A stretch of 64,000 nucleotides of DNA, from assembly GCA_039821605.1 (NCBI GenBank), contig JBCBNV010000001.1, positions 434,001 through 498,000 on the forward strand, given 5' to 3'. The position numbers and the translations under genes were made by a program. The stretch comes from CALBPI01 sp039821605 (lineage in GTDB: Bacteria; Pseudomonadota; Gammaproteobacteria; Steroidobacterales; Woeseiaceae). Numbering within the stretch: position 1 is the first letter of the stretch; each line of letters opens with the position of its first letter. Under the pieces are notes generated by a model, which saw nothing but the letters and a program-made list of their open reading frames with translations, searched no databases and was not told the origin of the DNA. Of this stretch, positions 44,935 to 54,059 are shown piece after piece.

Positions 44935-46998
44935 ATGATGCGTTCGCTGTTCCCGGTGGGCCGCGCCGCGGCGCTACTGCTGCCGGTGCTCGTGGTCTCG
45001 GCTTGCGGCAGTGGTGGCGGCGACGAGCCGCCGCCAGACGATACGGCAACCCCGCCGCCCGCACCGACACTCTCATTTTCTGCGTCGTCGCTGCAGGTGC
45101 AGTCGGGCGAGTCCGTAACGCTCACCTGGTCATCGGAGAACGCGACGACCTGCAGCGCTAGTGGCGACTGGACGGGCGACAAGGCGCTCGATGGGTCGGA
45201 GGCGATTCCGAACATGACGGATGATTCGCAGTTCACGCTGAACTGCCAGGGCCAGAGTGGCACCGTGAGCCAGACGCGGTCCGTATTCGTCGACAATCCA
45301 CCGCCGATGCCCACCCTGAGCTTGCTTGCTTCGCCAGGCACGGTTGCGCTCAACGGGGCTGCTACGATCAGCTGGGACAGTACGGACACCACCGTCTGCA
45401 CGGCGTCGGGTGACTGGTCGGGCGACAAGTCTGCGGCGGGTAGCGAGCAGACGGGCCCGCTGCAGTCGACCGCCGTATTCAACCTGAGCTGTGACGGCCC
45501 GGGCGGCACCGCTTCGGAGTCGGTCACGGTCCAGGTCGCCTCCGGCGGTGGGGGCGGCAGCGCGGCACTCAGTGGCAAGGTAGATTCGAGTCGCATCAGC
45601 GAGCAGGGCCTCAACCGCGTCTACCTATTTCCCGCAGGCGCAACGCCCGACGACATTGATGGCGACGGCGGCGACCCGCTCGTGACCGCTGAAGTCACAC
45701 AATTCGACAACAGTTGCGAGTTTGGCTACGCGCTCGACGCACTCAACCCAGGCACGTATACGTTGGCATTTACACCCGACGCTGCCTCCGACCAACCGGG
45801 CGCCGACGACAGCATCAGTTTTATCGGCACGCAGCAGGTCACGGTTGGTACCGGCGGCACGGTAGCTGACGTCGGTTCGCAGCAGTTGTTACAGGTTGGC
45901 CCAGGCAAGCCGTATCCGACGATTGCCGCCGCCGCCGCCGTGCTCCAGGACGGCGGCGTCATAGAGGTCGACGCAGGCCTCTACGACGACGACATTGTCG
46001 TCTTCCGCGACGATAACATCGTGGTACGTGGTGTCGGCGGGCGCGCGCATGTGCGCGCCACACAGGAGATTCCGTTCGAATCGGGCAATGACCTCAAGAA
46101 CGGCAAGGGTTTGTTTGTCACGCGCGGTACGGACATTCGCATCGAGAATATTGAGTTCTCGGGCGTCACGGTGCCGAGCGAAAACGGTGCAGGAATCCGC
46201 GGCGAAGGTCGCGACCTTACGGTCTGCAATGGCTACTTCCACGACAACGAGAATGGTTTCCTGGGCGAGGCCATCGGCACGCTCACCTTTGAGTACAGCG
46301 AATTCGACAACAACGGCCTCGGAGATCAAGGGTTCACGCACAACGTCTATGTCGTCGCGGGCAGTCAGCAGGGCGACCGGCTCGTGTTTCGCCACAACAA
46401 TTCCCGCCGTGCGAATTTTGGTCACGCGCTGAAGACGCGAGCTCGCGAGAACATCATCGTTTACAACCGATTGATGGACGAGGCGACGGGTAATGGCAGC
46501 TACAACATCGATGTGCCCAATGGCGGGCGCACATTCGTGATTGGCAACATCATTCAGCAGGGCCCCAACTCGCCAAACTCGGCCATCATCGCTTACGGCG
46601 CGGAAGGACTGTCGGGCGGTCGCGATCACGAGCTTTATCTGTCACACAACACGGTGGTCAACGACCGTTCGTCCGGCACCTTCGTGCAATCGAATGGTGG
46701 CACCACGATTCTCGAGTCGTACAACAACATCTTCTACGATTCAGGCAACACCTACAGCGGAAAGTCGCCCACGGCCTCGGGTGGCAATATCACAGGCACT
46801 GGGCCGAGTTTTGTCGATCGTAGCAACTACGACTATCGTCTCAATCCCGGGTCCGCCGGCATTGACGCGGGTGTCAATGTCGGCGCAGCCGCAGGTCAGT
46901 CGCTCGTGCCAGTCTTCGAGTACGTCGACAATGCGCTTCGCGAGGCGCGCTCCGTGATCGGCGCACCTGATGTCGGTGCCTACGAGTTCGACGACTAG
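44935..46998 (+). CDS. Lipoprotein with Ig-like repeats and right-handed beta-helix
   Basis: 687 residues. Signal peptide with lipobox VVSAC (Cys about 24); a Pro/Asp-rich linker; two Ig-like repeats of the family in the preceding protein (about 43-122 and 125-201); a small sandwich domain (about 210-320); then a parallel beta-helix (about 325-687) with repeated asparagine-ladder turns, starting GKPYPTIAAAAAVLQDGG as in pectate-lyase-like and carbohydrate-processing proteins. GGAGG at 44925-44929 before ATG 44935. It lies 16 bases after the giant gene and is surely co-transcribed, so it should share its c-di-GMP control. Probably binds, cleaves or epimerises a surface polysaccharide; substrate unknown. 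Confidence 0.88.
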   Translation: MMRSLFPVGRAAALLLPVLVVSACGSGGGDEPPPDDTATPPPAPTLSFSASSLQVQSGESVTLTWSSENATTCSASGDWTGDKALDGSEAIPNMTDDSQFTLNCQGQSGTVSQTRSVFVDNPPPMPTLSLLASPGTVALNGAATISWDSTDTTVCTASGDWSGDKSAAGSEQTGPLQSTAVFNLSCDGPGGTASESVTVQVASGGGGGSAALSGKVDSSRISEQGLNRVYLFPAGATPDDIDGDGGDPLVTAEVTQFDNSCEFGYALDALNPGTYTLAFTPDAASDQPGADDSISFIGTQQVTVGTGGTVADVGSQQLLQVGPGKPYPTIAAAAAVLQDGGVIEVDAGLYDDDIVVFRDDNIVVRGVGGRAHVRATQEIPFESGNDLKNGKGLFVTRGTDIRIENIEFSGVTVPSENGAGIRGEGRDLTVCNGYFHDNENGFLGEAIGTLTFEYSEFDNNGLGDQGFTHNVYVVAGSQQGDRLVFRHNNSRRANFGHALKTRARENIIVYNRLMDEATGNGSYNIDVPNGGRTFVIGNIIQQGPNSPNSAIIAYGAEGLSGGRDHELYLSHNTVVNDRSSGTFVQSNGGTTILESYNNIFYDSGNTYSGKSPTASGGNITGTGPSFVDRSNYDYRLNPGSAGIDAGVNVGAAAGQSLVPVFEYVDNALREARSVIGAPDVGAYEFDD
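45061..45537 (+). repeat. Two Ig-like two-cysteine repeats in the lipoprotein
   Basis: Copies near 45061-45297 and 45307-45537, with CSASGDWTG and CTASGDWSG and the paired downstream cysteines, as in the five copies of the upstream gene. Confidence 0.85.
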
Positions 46999-47000
46999 CG

Positions 47001-47690
47001 TTAAGCTGGCGCCATGTCGATAGAATGGCGCTGCCGACGCGACATCGTCAGGCGCCGCCGTCCGTCGATTCGCGTGACGGTGTATTCCAGACGGCCTAGT
47101 TGAAGGACCGTCAGTGTGCCGATCAAACGTGCGCCCATACGGGTGTGTGATCGAATGGAAGCCGAATTGAAACGCGATATGCGACTGTAGGTCGTAGTGA
47201 TCGCTCGACGCCGCAACTCCCGGTTGAGCCCCTCCCACAGGTAGGCGAAAGACCTCAGTCCTCGATACTGCTCGAAGACGAACACGTCGAGATCAAACGC
47301 TGCGATGCCCGCCGGCAAGCGGTAGTCAACACGAAACTCGTCATCCTCGTAGGCCTCGAGCGCAAGCCACCCGTAGCCCAACAGCACGCCCTTTCGCGTT
47401 ACACCGACGCAGGTTGAACCCTGTCGGAGACGGTCCTCAAGGACAGGTTTGGGTACCGGTAGTGCATTGAGCGCGTCCGGATCGGTCGAGAGGTCTTCGA
47501 CAGCGATCTGGTCAAGCAGCCGCTGCGGCAACGCGGCGGCGTCTGGTACCGGTTGCACGACGAGGTGGTGGCAGTGAATGCGAAACCTGCCGGGCAGCTT
47601 GCCCAGCAGGCGGTCCGTCGCGTAGAGCAGCGTATCGGCGACGCCCAGTTCGCGACAGGCGTCCGTAATCGCTTTGAACCTGCCCGACAT
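47001..47690 (-). CDS. GNAT-fold acyltransferase-like protein
   Basis: 229 residues. The weak GNAT signature includes TCVGVTRKGVLLGYGWLA (about 93-110) and a later VFEQYRGLRSFAYLWEGLNREL (about 138-159) where acetyl-CoA binds in the family. It lies 21 bases downstream of the PLP decarboxylase in the same unit and converges with the lipoprotein gene. It may acylate the amine made by that enzyme; the function is inferred from context. Confidence 0.72.
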   Translation of the reverse strand: MSGRFKAITDACRELGVADTLLYATDRLLGKLPGRFRIHCHHLVVQPVPDAAALPQRLLDQIAVEDLSTDPDALNALPVPKPVLEDRLRQGSTCVGVTRKGVLLGYGWLALEAYEDDEFRVDYRLPAGIAAFDLDVFVFEQYRGLRSFAYLWEGLNRELRRRAITTTYSRISRFNSASIRSHTRMGARLIGTLTVLQLGRLEYTVTRIDGRRRLTMSRRQRHSIDMAPA

Positions 47691-47711
47691 CGCCGATCCC
47701 CGAGGCCCGCG

Positions 47712-48950
47712 TCAGACGAGGCGTTCGCGCGGGTGCGGGTGGCTCAGGAAATTGATGGGGCTGGCCGTCGGACCGTACGCGCCCGATTGAAACACAACGA
47801 CGTAGTCTCCGATCTCGCCGCGCGTCATTTCCATTTGGTCGGCAAGCAGATCGAGCGGCGTGCACAGTGGGCCCACGATGCTCTGTACCTCGGGATTGTC
47901 GGAGAACACCCGGTTGCCAATGAGCACCGGGTAGTTCTTGCGGATAATCTGGCCGAAGTTGCCTGACGCGGCCAGGTGGTGGTGCAGGCCGCCGTCCGCG
48001 ACCAGGTAGGTTCGCCCTCGTGACGTCTTACGGTCGATGACTTCGCAACAGTAGAGACCTGCCTCGCCGATGATGTAGCGGCCCAGCTCAATGACGAGGT
48101 CAGTTGACGGCGACTGCTTCTTGATCGCCTCATGAATCTCGGCCAGCGTCGCACCGATGGGCGCGATGTCGAGCGGCGTATCTCCCGGGAAGTAAGGAAT
48201 CCCAAATCCGCCGCCGATGTTGAACCACTCGAGTGCGTAGGGCATGCGCGCCATGAGCTCGGATGCGAGGTCCCAAGATTTGCGCTGCGCTTCGATGAGT
48301 GCGTCCGGCTTGAGGTTTTGCGATCCGCAGAAGATGTGGATGCCGACGAGATCGAGCTCCGAGGTGACGATGTGGTCGATAATCTCGGGAACGATTTCAG
48401 CGTCGATGCCAAACTGCTTCGGCCCACCGGACATTTTCATACCCGAAGTCTTGAGTTCGAAGTCCGGGTTGATTCGCAGCGCAACGCGTGGGCGCACGTG
48501 TTGCGCCGCCGCGATGGCCTCGAGCCGTTTCATTTCCGTGGTCGACTCGATGGTGACCGTGATACCTGCGGCTACGGCTTGCTCAAGCTCTGGCACGCGT
48601 TTGCCCGGCCCGGCGAAGCTCATGAACTCGGGTGACATGCCCGTATCCAGTGCCACATGCATCTCCAGCGCCGAGGCGATATCCAGGCCATCCACGAGCG
48701 GTGCAATGAACTTGACCAGCGCGGGCATGGGGTTCGCCTTGACGGCGTAATGCAGGTGCATGTCCTCAGGCAGGTGCTGTCGCAGGTGTTCGATTCGTTG
48801 GCGGACCAGGGCGCTGTCGTACACGTAGAACGGGCCAGGGCCCATTTCGCGGGCGATATCCGAGATTTTGCGGCCACCGACGGTGAGCTCATTGTCGACG
48901 ACACCGTAGCCGTCAATCCGCGTGTGCAGCGGCAGTTCGCGTTCGCTCAC
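47712..48950 (-). CDS. XrtA-associated PLP-dependent decarboxylase
   Basis: 412-residue fold III decarboxylase related to diaminopimelate/ornithine decarboxylases. The PLP lysine is Lys71 (YAVKANP); HIFCGSQ, GGGFGIPYF and a C-terminal CEVIDR segment complete the active site. Fits TIGR03099. GTG start at 48950 overlaps the stop of the acyl-CoA ligase (GTGA), so the ligase and decarboxylase are translated as a pair. It probably makes an amine, or decarboxylates a carrier-bound amino acid. Confidence 0.93.
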   Translation of the reverse strand: MSERELPLHTRIDGYGVVDNELTVGGRKISDIAREMGPGPFYVYDSALVRQRIEHLRQHLPEDMHLHYAVKANPMPALVKFIAPLVDGLDIASALEMHVALDTGMSPEFMSFAGPGKRVPELEQAVAAGITVTIESTTEMKRLEAIAAAQHVRPRVALRINPDFELKTSGMKMSGGPKQFGIDAEIVPEIIDHIVTSELDLVGIHIFCGSQNLKPDALIEAQRKSWDLASELMARMPYALEWFNIGGGFGIPYFPGDTPLDIAPIGATLAEIHEAIKKQSPSTDLVIELGRYIIGEAGLYCCEVIDRKTSRGRTYLVADGGLHHHLAASGNFGQIIRKNYPVLIGNRVFSDNPEVQSIVGPLCTPLDLLADQMEMTRGEIGDYVVVFQSGAYGPTASPINFLSHPHPRERLV

Positions 48951-50518
48951 GACGCCTCCCTGTCCTGTTCGGCCAGCATTGAACGCACCGCGCCCCGGTC
49001 GATCTTCCCATTCGGGTTGCGCGGCAGGCTGGCCTGCCAGTGCACCTCAGCGGGCACCATGAAGTTCGGAAGTGCGTTGCGGAAGTGTTGCAAGACACCG
49101 TCGGTCGGCGGTTCACCGGGCGCCCCCGTGGCTGCCACGAGGACGATACGCTGACCCAGTCGTTGGTCCTCGATACCGATGGCCGCAGCTTCCGTGACCA
49201 ATCCTGACGCAAACGCAGCTTCTTCGATATCCGTGGGACTCACGCGGTAGCCGGAGGTCTTGATCATGTCGTCCTTTCGGCCGATAAAATAGAGAAAGCC
49301 GTCGGCGTCGCGGCGCACCGTGTCACCAGACCACACAGCGATTTCCGTCAGCGGTACGCCGTCAGGTTGGCCCGGTGCAGGCTTGAATCGCTCCGCAGTG
49401 CGTGCCGGGTCCGCCCAGTAGCCCAGGCTAACCAGTGCGCCGCGATGCACCAGCTCACCGGGCTCGTCATCGTTACATTCCGTGCCATCGGGACGCACGA
49501 CGAGAATTTCTGCATTGGGAATCGCCTTGCCGATCGAGTCCGGTCGATTGTCGACTTCGAATGGCGGCAGATACGTGGACCGAAATGCCTCGGTCAGCCC
49601 GTACATGAGATACGGCGCGGCACTGGGAAATGTCTCGCGAAGACGTGCCAGCAGCGCCTTGGGCATCTTGCCGCCCGTGTTCGCGAAGTAACGGAGCGAC
49701 TTCCGGCAGCTGTCTGGCCAGTCCAGTTCGGCGAGTTGTGACCAGAGCGGCGGCACCGCGGTGATGCCGGTGATGCCTTCGCGTTCCGCGAGGCGAAGCA
49801 GGTCGCGTGGCAGAAAATAGTCGTGCAGTACTGCAGTGGCTCCGGAATGGAATGCCGTGGTGAGCTGGCTGAAGCCCGCATCGAAGCTCAGGGGCAGCAC
49901 CGCCAGAATGCGGTCTTCGGGGCCGTTTTCGAGGTAGGTGGCGACGCTCTCGGCGCCGGCGACAATATTGCGATGCGACAGCACAACACCTTTCGGGCGC
50001 CCAGTGCTGCCCGAGGTGTAGAGCAGCGCCGCAACGTCGGCGTCGATGCTCTTGGCCAGCAACGAAGCCTTGCCGTCGAGCGCGTCCCAGTCGATAACGG
50101 GTACGGGGCCGACATGGTCGCCCACTGGCCCGTCCGTAATCACAATGGCCTTAAGGCAGTCGATGCCTTCCAGTGCGTCGCGCAGTCCTGTGTAGCGATC
50201 ACGGCTCGTTACGAGAATGGTCGCGCCTGCGTCTTCAAGGATATGCCGAACCTGGGGCGCCCGGAGCACTGGATTTACAGGCACCATGACACCGCCCGCG
50301 CGGGTGGCCGCAAATAGTGCGACGACCGTTTCGATGCTCTTGGGCAGGTAAACAGCGACGCGTTCGCGACGGCCGAGTCTGGCCGCGACAAAGCCTCGGG
50401 CGGCCGTATCGATACGCTCGGCGAGATCGGCGTAGCTGACACTGCGCTTTTTGTCGACGAGTGCGGTCGCCGTGTCTTCGCGGCGATCCAGTACGAGGTT
50501 GTGGAGCAAGCTCGGCAT
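48947..50518 (-). CDS. XrtA-associated acyl-CoA ligase / adenylating enzyme
   Basis: 523-residue ANL-superfamily adenylating enzyme. ATP-binding LLYTSGSTGRPKG (about 160-172), YGLTEA (about 300), and the hinge DTVRRDADGFLYFIGRKDDMIKTSGYRV region with the catalytic lysine GK near the C-terminus (NPNGKIDR) are present. Fits TIGR03098. It likely activates an amino or organic acid and loads it on the carrier protein at 38466. ATG at 50518 was chosen as the start of the conserved block; an upstream start would overlap the methyltransferase gene. Confidence 0.93.
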   Translation of the reverse strand: MPSLLHNLVLDRREDTATALVDKKRSVSYADLAERIDTAARGFVAARLGRRERVAVYLPKSIETVVALFAATRAGGVMVPVNPVLRAPQVRHILEDAGATILVTSRDRYTGLRDALEGIDCLKAIVITDGPVGDHVGPVPVIDWDALDGKASLLAKSIDADVAALLYTSGSTGRPKGVVLSHRNIVAGAESVATYLENGPEDRILAVLPLSFDAGFSQLTTAFHSGATAVLHDYFLPRDLLRLAEREGITGITAVPPLWSQLAELDWPDSCRKSLRYFANTGGKMPKALLARLRETFPSAAPYLMYGLTEAFRSTYLPPFEVDNRPDSIGKAIPNAEILVVRPDGTECNDDEPGELVHRGALVSLGYWADPARTAERFKPAPGQPDGVPLTEIAVWSGDTVRRDADGFLYFIGRKDDMIKTSGYRVSPTDIEEAAFASGLVTEAAAIGIEDQRLGQRIVLVAATGAPGEPPTDGVLQHFRNALPNFMVPAEVHWQASLPRNPNGKIDRGAVRSMLAEQDREAS

Positions 50519-50531
50519 AACGGGTGCGTTC

Positions 50532-51449
50532 TCAGTGGTTTCTGGCAATGATGACGGTAGTCAGTGTCGCGAGGTCGTCGTCGCTGTAGTGCGAAAACTG
50601 TGCGTCGATATTCAATCGGTCCAGATCCTCCAGCGCCTGCGCGTCGGGCTCGCCTTCCACGTGCAAGAGCTCGAAACCTGCGTCGGAAAACATCCTCACG
50701 TAGTCCGGATGCCGCAGTCGGTTCTGATAATTCTGTGCGTTGAAGCTTGCGACGGCCCAGGCGAAGTCAGAGAGTGCCAGGAAGTTCAGTCGCGAGAGGC
50801 GCTTGTCACGGTGCTCGAAATGGTCGCTGTTGTCGATTAAGTGAACACAGGTGCCGCCAGGTTTGAGGATGCGCTGCCATTCTGCAAGCAAGTCAGTCAG
50901 CACTGCTGGCGGAATGTGCTCAAGCACCGTTCTCGAGTACACGAGGTCCAGTGAGTCGTCGGGCAAGGCGTCGACGCGCGGCGGGCAGCGGTATTCCTCG
51001 ATCCCCTCGCGAGCGAGATTGGTTTCGAGCGTGGCGACATCGAGACCGGACACGGCGCTTAGACGTGGCAGTTCGTCGCGCACAAGCCCAGACGCGAATG
51101 ACATCGTCGCGGCGTCGCACAGGGGCTCAATATCTGTCAGCACCAGCCGCGCTGCACCACGTGCCTTGAGCAGGTGCGGAATGGTCGGAATCCAGCCCGT
51201 GCCCACTTCGAGAACATCGCCCGCGCGGATGCCGTACTCGTTCAGATAGCCGATCAACTGCATGCCCTGTTCAAGCGCATACTGATCGTTGTCAGGTAAC
51301 GACCGGTATGGGCGGTAGCGACGCAGCAGACGACGCAGCGTCGCCTTGAACGGCACGCATGCCTTGAGATTATCCTGTGCGACACGAACCCACAAACCAG
51401 TTGATTCCTGTTTCCACGGATCGACGATACAGCGAATGTCGCGACCCAC
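50532..51449 (-). CDS. SAM-dependent methyltransferase
   Basis: 305 residues. Class I methyltransferase motif I VLEVGTGWIPTIPHLL (about 79-94), an LTDIEP acidic-loop segment and the post-core motif SRTVLEHIPP (about 173-182) with LKPGG. The start is uncertain: GTG 51449 is used, but a TATAGT -10-like hexamer lies over that codon (complement of 51448-51453), so a downstream start may be real. A 13-base gap separates it from the acyl-CoA ligase. Target (sugar, acyl group or lipid) unknown. Confidence 0.82.
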   Translation of the reverse strand: MGRDIRCIVDPWKQESTGLWVRVAQDNLKACVPFKATLRRLLRRYRPYRSLPDNDQYALEQGMQLIGYLNEYGIRAGDVLEVGTGWIPTIPHLLKARGAARLVLTDIEPLCDAATMSFASGLVRDELPRLSAVSGLDVATLETNLAREGIEEYRCPPRVDALPDDSLDLVYSRTVLEHIPPAVLTDLLAEWQRILKPGGTCVHLIDNSDHFEHRDKRLSRLNFLALSDFAWAVASFNAQNYQNRLRHPDYVRMFSDAGFELLHVEGEPDAQALEDLDRLNIDAQFSHYSDDDLATLTTVIIARNH

Positions 51450-51549
51450 TATAGAGCAGGTAGCGGTTGGGTAGTGTGTTAGCGGCGGAAATATTCATGC
51501 GCGTGTCACACAGTTCGCGGGGCTTGCGATAGCGCCAGTCGCTGCGGCG

Positions 51550-52203
51550 CTATCCCAGCGCGAGCTTACGTGCATAGAACGCCTCGGCGAGGTTAGTGGG
51601 CGAATTGGCTTCCATGCCGCGCAGCCGCATGAGGCCGTGAAACAGGTCATCGCTAAACCAGCGCTTCTGGTTCTGTGAGTTGTAGATCTGCTGCAGCAGA
51701 GCGATCTTGCGCTGCGCGGTTTCTATATCGATGGCACAAAACACGCCAGGTTGACCCAGGTCGCCGTCCCATTTGGGGATCTCGTACTCGAGCACGAGGT
51801 GGTTGCGGAACGTGTTCCAGGTTAACTCCGACACGAGGCGGTGGTCCTGGTGCGCATCGCGGCCGTAGTGGGTGAAGATGAGGTCCGGTTGGACGCGCTG
51901 CTTGAGCGCCTCGAAGGCCTCTTTGACCGCTGTGCCCTCGTAGGGCAGAAAGCCGTCACGGAAGTCGAGGATATCTACATTGAGTTCGTGCGCTGCGCCG
52001 CCAAAGGCCCTGGCACCGGCTTCCGCCTCAAGCCGCCGCTCCGGAGTCGAGGTAAACACCTGCCAGTGGAGATTGATCTCTGACTGTTCGGCCAGTGTGA
52101 GCAGCGTGGCACCGCAGCCAATCTCAATGTCGTCGCAGTGCGCACCGAGGCACAAGACGTTGAGGGGCTGACCGTCGGGTCGCGAAAGGGGCAGGGTCAA
52201 CAC
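51550..52203 (-). CDS. PIG-L/LmbE-family deacetylase
   Basis: 217 residues, zinc-dependent N-deacetylase family. AHCDDIEIGCG (21-31) provides the metal-binding His/Asp pair and YGRDAHQDHRLV (about 113-124) the third ligand. GTG start at 52203. Twelve bases follow the oxidoreductase gene. Members deacetylate GlcNAc-containing lipids, mycothiol precursors or nucleotide sugars; here probably an N-acetylated sugar intermediate of the adjacent cluster. Confidence 0.9.
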   Translation of the reverse strand: MLTLPLSRPDGQPLNVLCLGAHCDDIEIGCGATLLTLAEQSEINLHWQVFTSTPERRLEAEAGARAFGGAAHELNVDILDFRDGFLPYEGTAVKEAFEALKQRVQPDLIFTHYGRDAHQDHRLVSELTWNTFRNHLVLEYEIPKWDGDLGQPGVFCAIDIETAQRKIALLQQIYNSQNQKRWFSDDLFHGLMRLRGMEANSPTNLAEAFYARKLALG

Positions 52204-52215
52204 GACCGGTCTCCG

Positions 52216-53499
52216 TCAGAAGAACCGTTCAATCATCTCACGACGCAGCGTGTCGATCTGGCGGTTTGCCGGCAACTCGACGTCGTCGTAAGTGATGGGT
52301 TGGTCGATAGGCACATCGCGAATCAGCTTGCAGCCCTGCGACACCCCCATGGGCAGCAGGTTTTCGGCCAGGCAGGTGTCGAAGTTGTCGATGAGCGTGT
52401 AAGCCGTGAAGCCACCGATGCCGTCGAGTGTTTCGCCGACCTTGAGATCGCGTTTGGCGATCGCGGCGGCGTCACAGTAGGGGCGACCCTTGGGGGCCAC
52501 AACCGCGTCGCCGAGCAGCACAGCGCGGCACACGCTCACGGGAATGTCGAGCTGCGGCAGATGGAACGGTGTGTAGAACACGTACAGCGGTCCTTCCCCG
52601 AGCTTCAGGTATTTGAGGTAGTCCTGCTTCATGGGCTCTTCGGTGTGGCCGATGACGAACGCGCCCGTGTAGGGGGAGGCGCCCAGCAGAAAGTCGACGA
52701 CGCCGTGACCGGGGCGAAATGTGTCGGTCGGAAATTCGGGTACGCAGGTCCGCACGTCCTCGCAGGCCGGGCCGTGCATGCCGCGCTTCCCGACGCCGAA
52801 GCCCAGGCCATTGGCGAGCACCGTGAGTTCCATGGAGAGCTTCGTACCGTCCACGAACGACGTCATCATGTGCGGCTTCTGGTTGTTGGCCTCGGCAAAC
52901 GCGCGTTGCGTCTCGGGCGTGCGGTGCACATCGTAGAAGCCCTTGAGGTTTCCCGCGCCCACCACTTCGAGGCCAATCGTCGACACGTAGCGTGCGAGGT
53001 TGGTCGCGACGCCGGGCTCATCGCCGTCCGTGTTCGAATAGACCACACCCTGCTCGTCGGCAAAGGCCTTGAGCAACGGGCCGACCGTGGCGTCCATCTC
53101 GCAGTTCAGGGCGACCGTGTGCTTGCCGTGGCGGATCGCCTCGAGCACGGCCCAGGCGCCGTATTCCACTTCGCCTGTGGTTTCAATGATGGCTTCGACG
53201 GGGCCGCACTCGAACAGCGCGTGCGGGTTGTCGGTGATCGCAAAGCCGCCCTTGTCGATCACTGCCTCGAGCTCGCTGGCCGAGCCAACATTCGTGATGT
53301 CGGTGACACCTGCGTTGCGGTACACGGCTTCCGCGTGCGGGGGGGTGCGGTTGGCAATGGCGCAAAGGTGAATCACCGGGAACGAATTCTGGATTTGCGC
53401 GGCGATGTGCTTGGCGCTGTAGCCGGCGCCGATCATGCCGACGCGGATGGGTTTGTCGCTCTCGAGTCGCTTGGCGATGGCCGTATCGACGATGATCAT
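52216..53499 (-). CDS. Gfo/Idh-like NAD(P)-dependent oxidoreductase with C-terminal SAF-like domain
   Basis: 427 residues. Rossmann motif GMIGAGYSAKHIAAQ (about 21-35), a catalytic-type segment NCEMDATVGP (about 139-148) and a C-terminal half (about 340-427) resembling SAF/homoserine-dehydrogenase-like folds (RDLKVGETLDGIGG). ATG 53499 was chosen: it overlaps the epimerase stop (ATGA) and precedes the Rossmann fold by about 19 residues. Homologues sit in nucleotide-sugar clusters. The exact reaction is unknown. Confidence 0.82.
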   Translation of the reverse strand: MIIVDTAIAKRLESDKPIRVGMIGAGYSAKHIAAQIQNSFPVIHLCAIANRTPPHAEAVYRNAGVTDITNVGSASELEAVIDKGGFAITDNPHALFECGPVEAIIETTGEVEYGAWAVLEAIRHGKHTVALNCEMDATVGPLLKAFADEQGVVYSNTDGDEPGVATNLARYVSTIGLEVVGAGNLKGFYDVHRTPETQRAFAEANNQKPHMMTSFVDGTKLSMELTVLANGLGFGVGKRGMHGPACEDVRTCVPEFPTDTFRPGHGVVDFLLGASPYTGAFVIGHTEEPMKQDYLKYLKLGEGPLYVFYTPFHLPQLDIPVSVCRAVLLGDAVVAPKGRPYCDAAAIAKRDLKVGETLDGIGGFTAYTLIDNFDTCLAENLLPMGVSQGCKLIRDVPIDQPITYDDVELPANRQIDTLRREMIERFF

Positions 53500-54053
53500 G
53501 AGTGCGCGTCCTCGTTGATTGCGTTGGGCGTGTAGTCGGGCCAGGAGACGTCGTTGTCCGACAGCACCGTGGGCTGCGCGGGCCATTCGATCGCAAACGC
53601 GGGATCGTCCCAGCGCACACCCGTGGCCGCGTCGGGCGCGTAAGACTCGGACGTGTTGTAGTAGATCTCCGAGTCGTCTTCGAGCGTCAGGTAGCCCGTT
53701 GCGCAGCCTTCCGGAACGTAGAGCATTTTGCCGTTCCCGGGCGTCAGCTCCTCACCATGCCAGGCGCAGTAGGTGGGCGAATCGGGCCGGAGGTCGACCA
53801 CGACATCGAACACGCGCCCGCGGGTGCAGCGCACGATTTTCACTTCCTGGTGCGGCGCACGCTGGTAGTGCAAACCACGAAGCGTGCCCTTGCGCGGGCT
53901 GAAGCCCACGTTCGATTGGCGGATGACAGAGACCAGGCCCTGTTCCGCCATTTCGCGTTCGCACCAGAGTCGCCCGAAGTAACCGCGATCATCGCCGATG
54001 CGGTTGACCTCGAGGATCATGGCGCCCGCAACAGGAGTGGGTGTAAACAACAT
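53496..54053 (-). CDS. dTDP-4-dehydrorhamnose 3,5-epimerase-like (RfbC family)
   Basis: 185-residue cupin-fold epimerase. DDRGYFGRLW (about 21-30), RQSNVGFSPRKGTLRGLHYQ (about 45-64, with the catalytic His in LRGLHYQ) and YVPEGCATGYLTLEDDSEIYY (about 112-132) are the family blocks. No rmlA, rmlB or rmlD is in the window, so its substrate is probably the 4-keto sugar made by the adjacent SDR rather than dTDP-rhamnose. Overlaps the oxidoreductase by 4 bases. Confidence 0.9.
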   Translation of the reverse strand: MLFTPTPVAGAMILEVNRIGDDRGYFGRLWCEREMAEQGLVSVIRQSNVGFSPRKGTLRGLHYQRAPHQEVKIVRCTRGRVFDVVVDLRPDSPTYCAWHGEELTPGNGKMLYVPEGCATGYLTLEDDSEIYYNTSESYAPDAATGVRWDDPAFAIEWPAQPTVLSDNDVSWPDYTPNAINEDAHS

Positions 54054-54059
54054 GGCCGG

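Noticed and set aside
52138..53535. Long + strand open frame of 465 codons opposite the PIG-L and Gfo/Idh genes
   Set aside because: It is the antisense of two clearly homologous genes in GC-rich DNA, and its protein (repeated RVG, VVDD, EHR patterns) has no recognisable motif.
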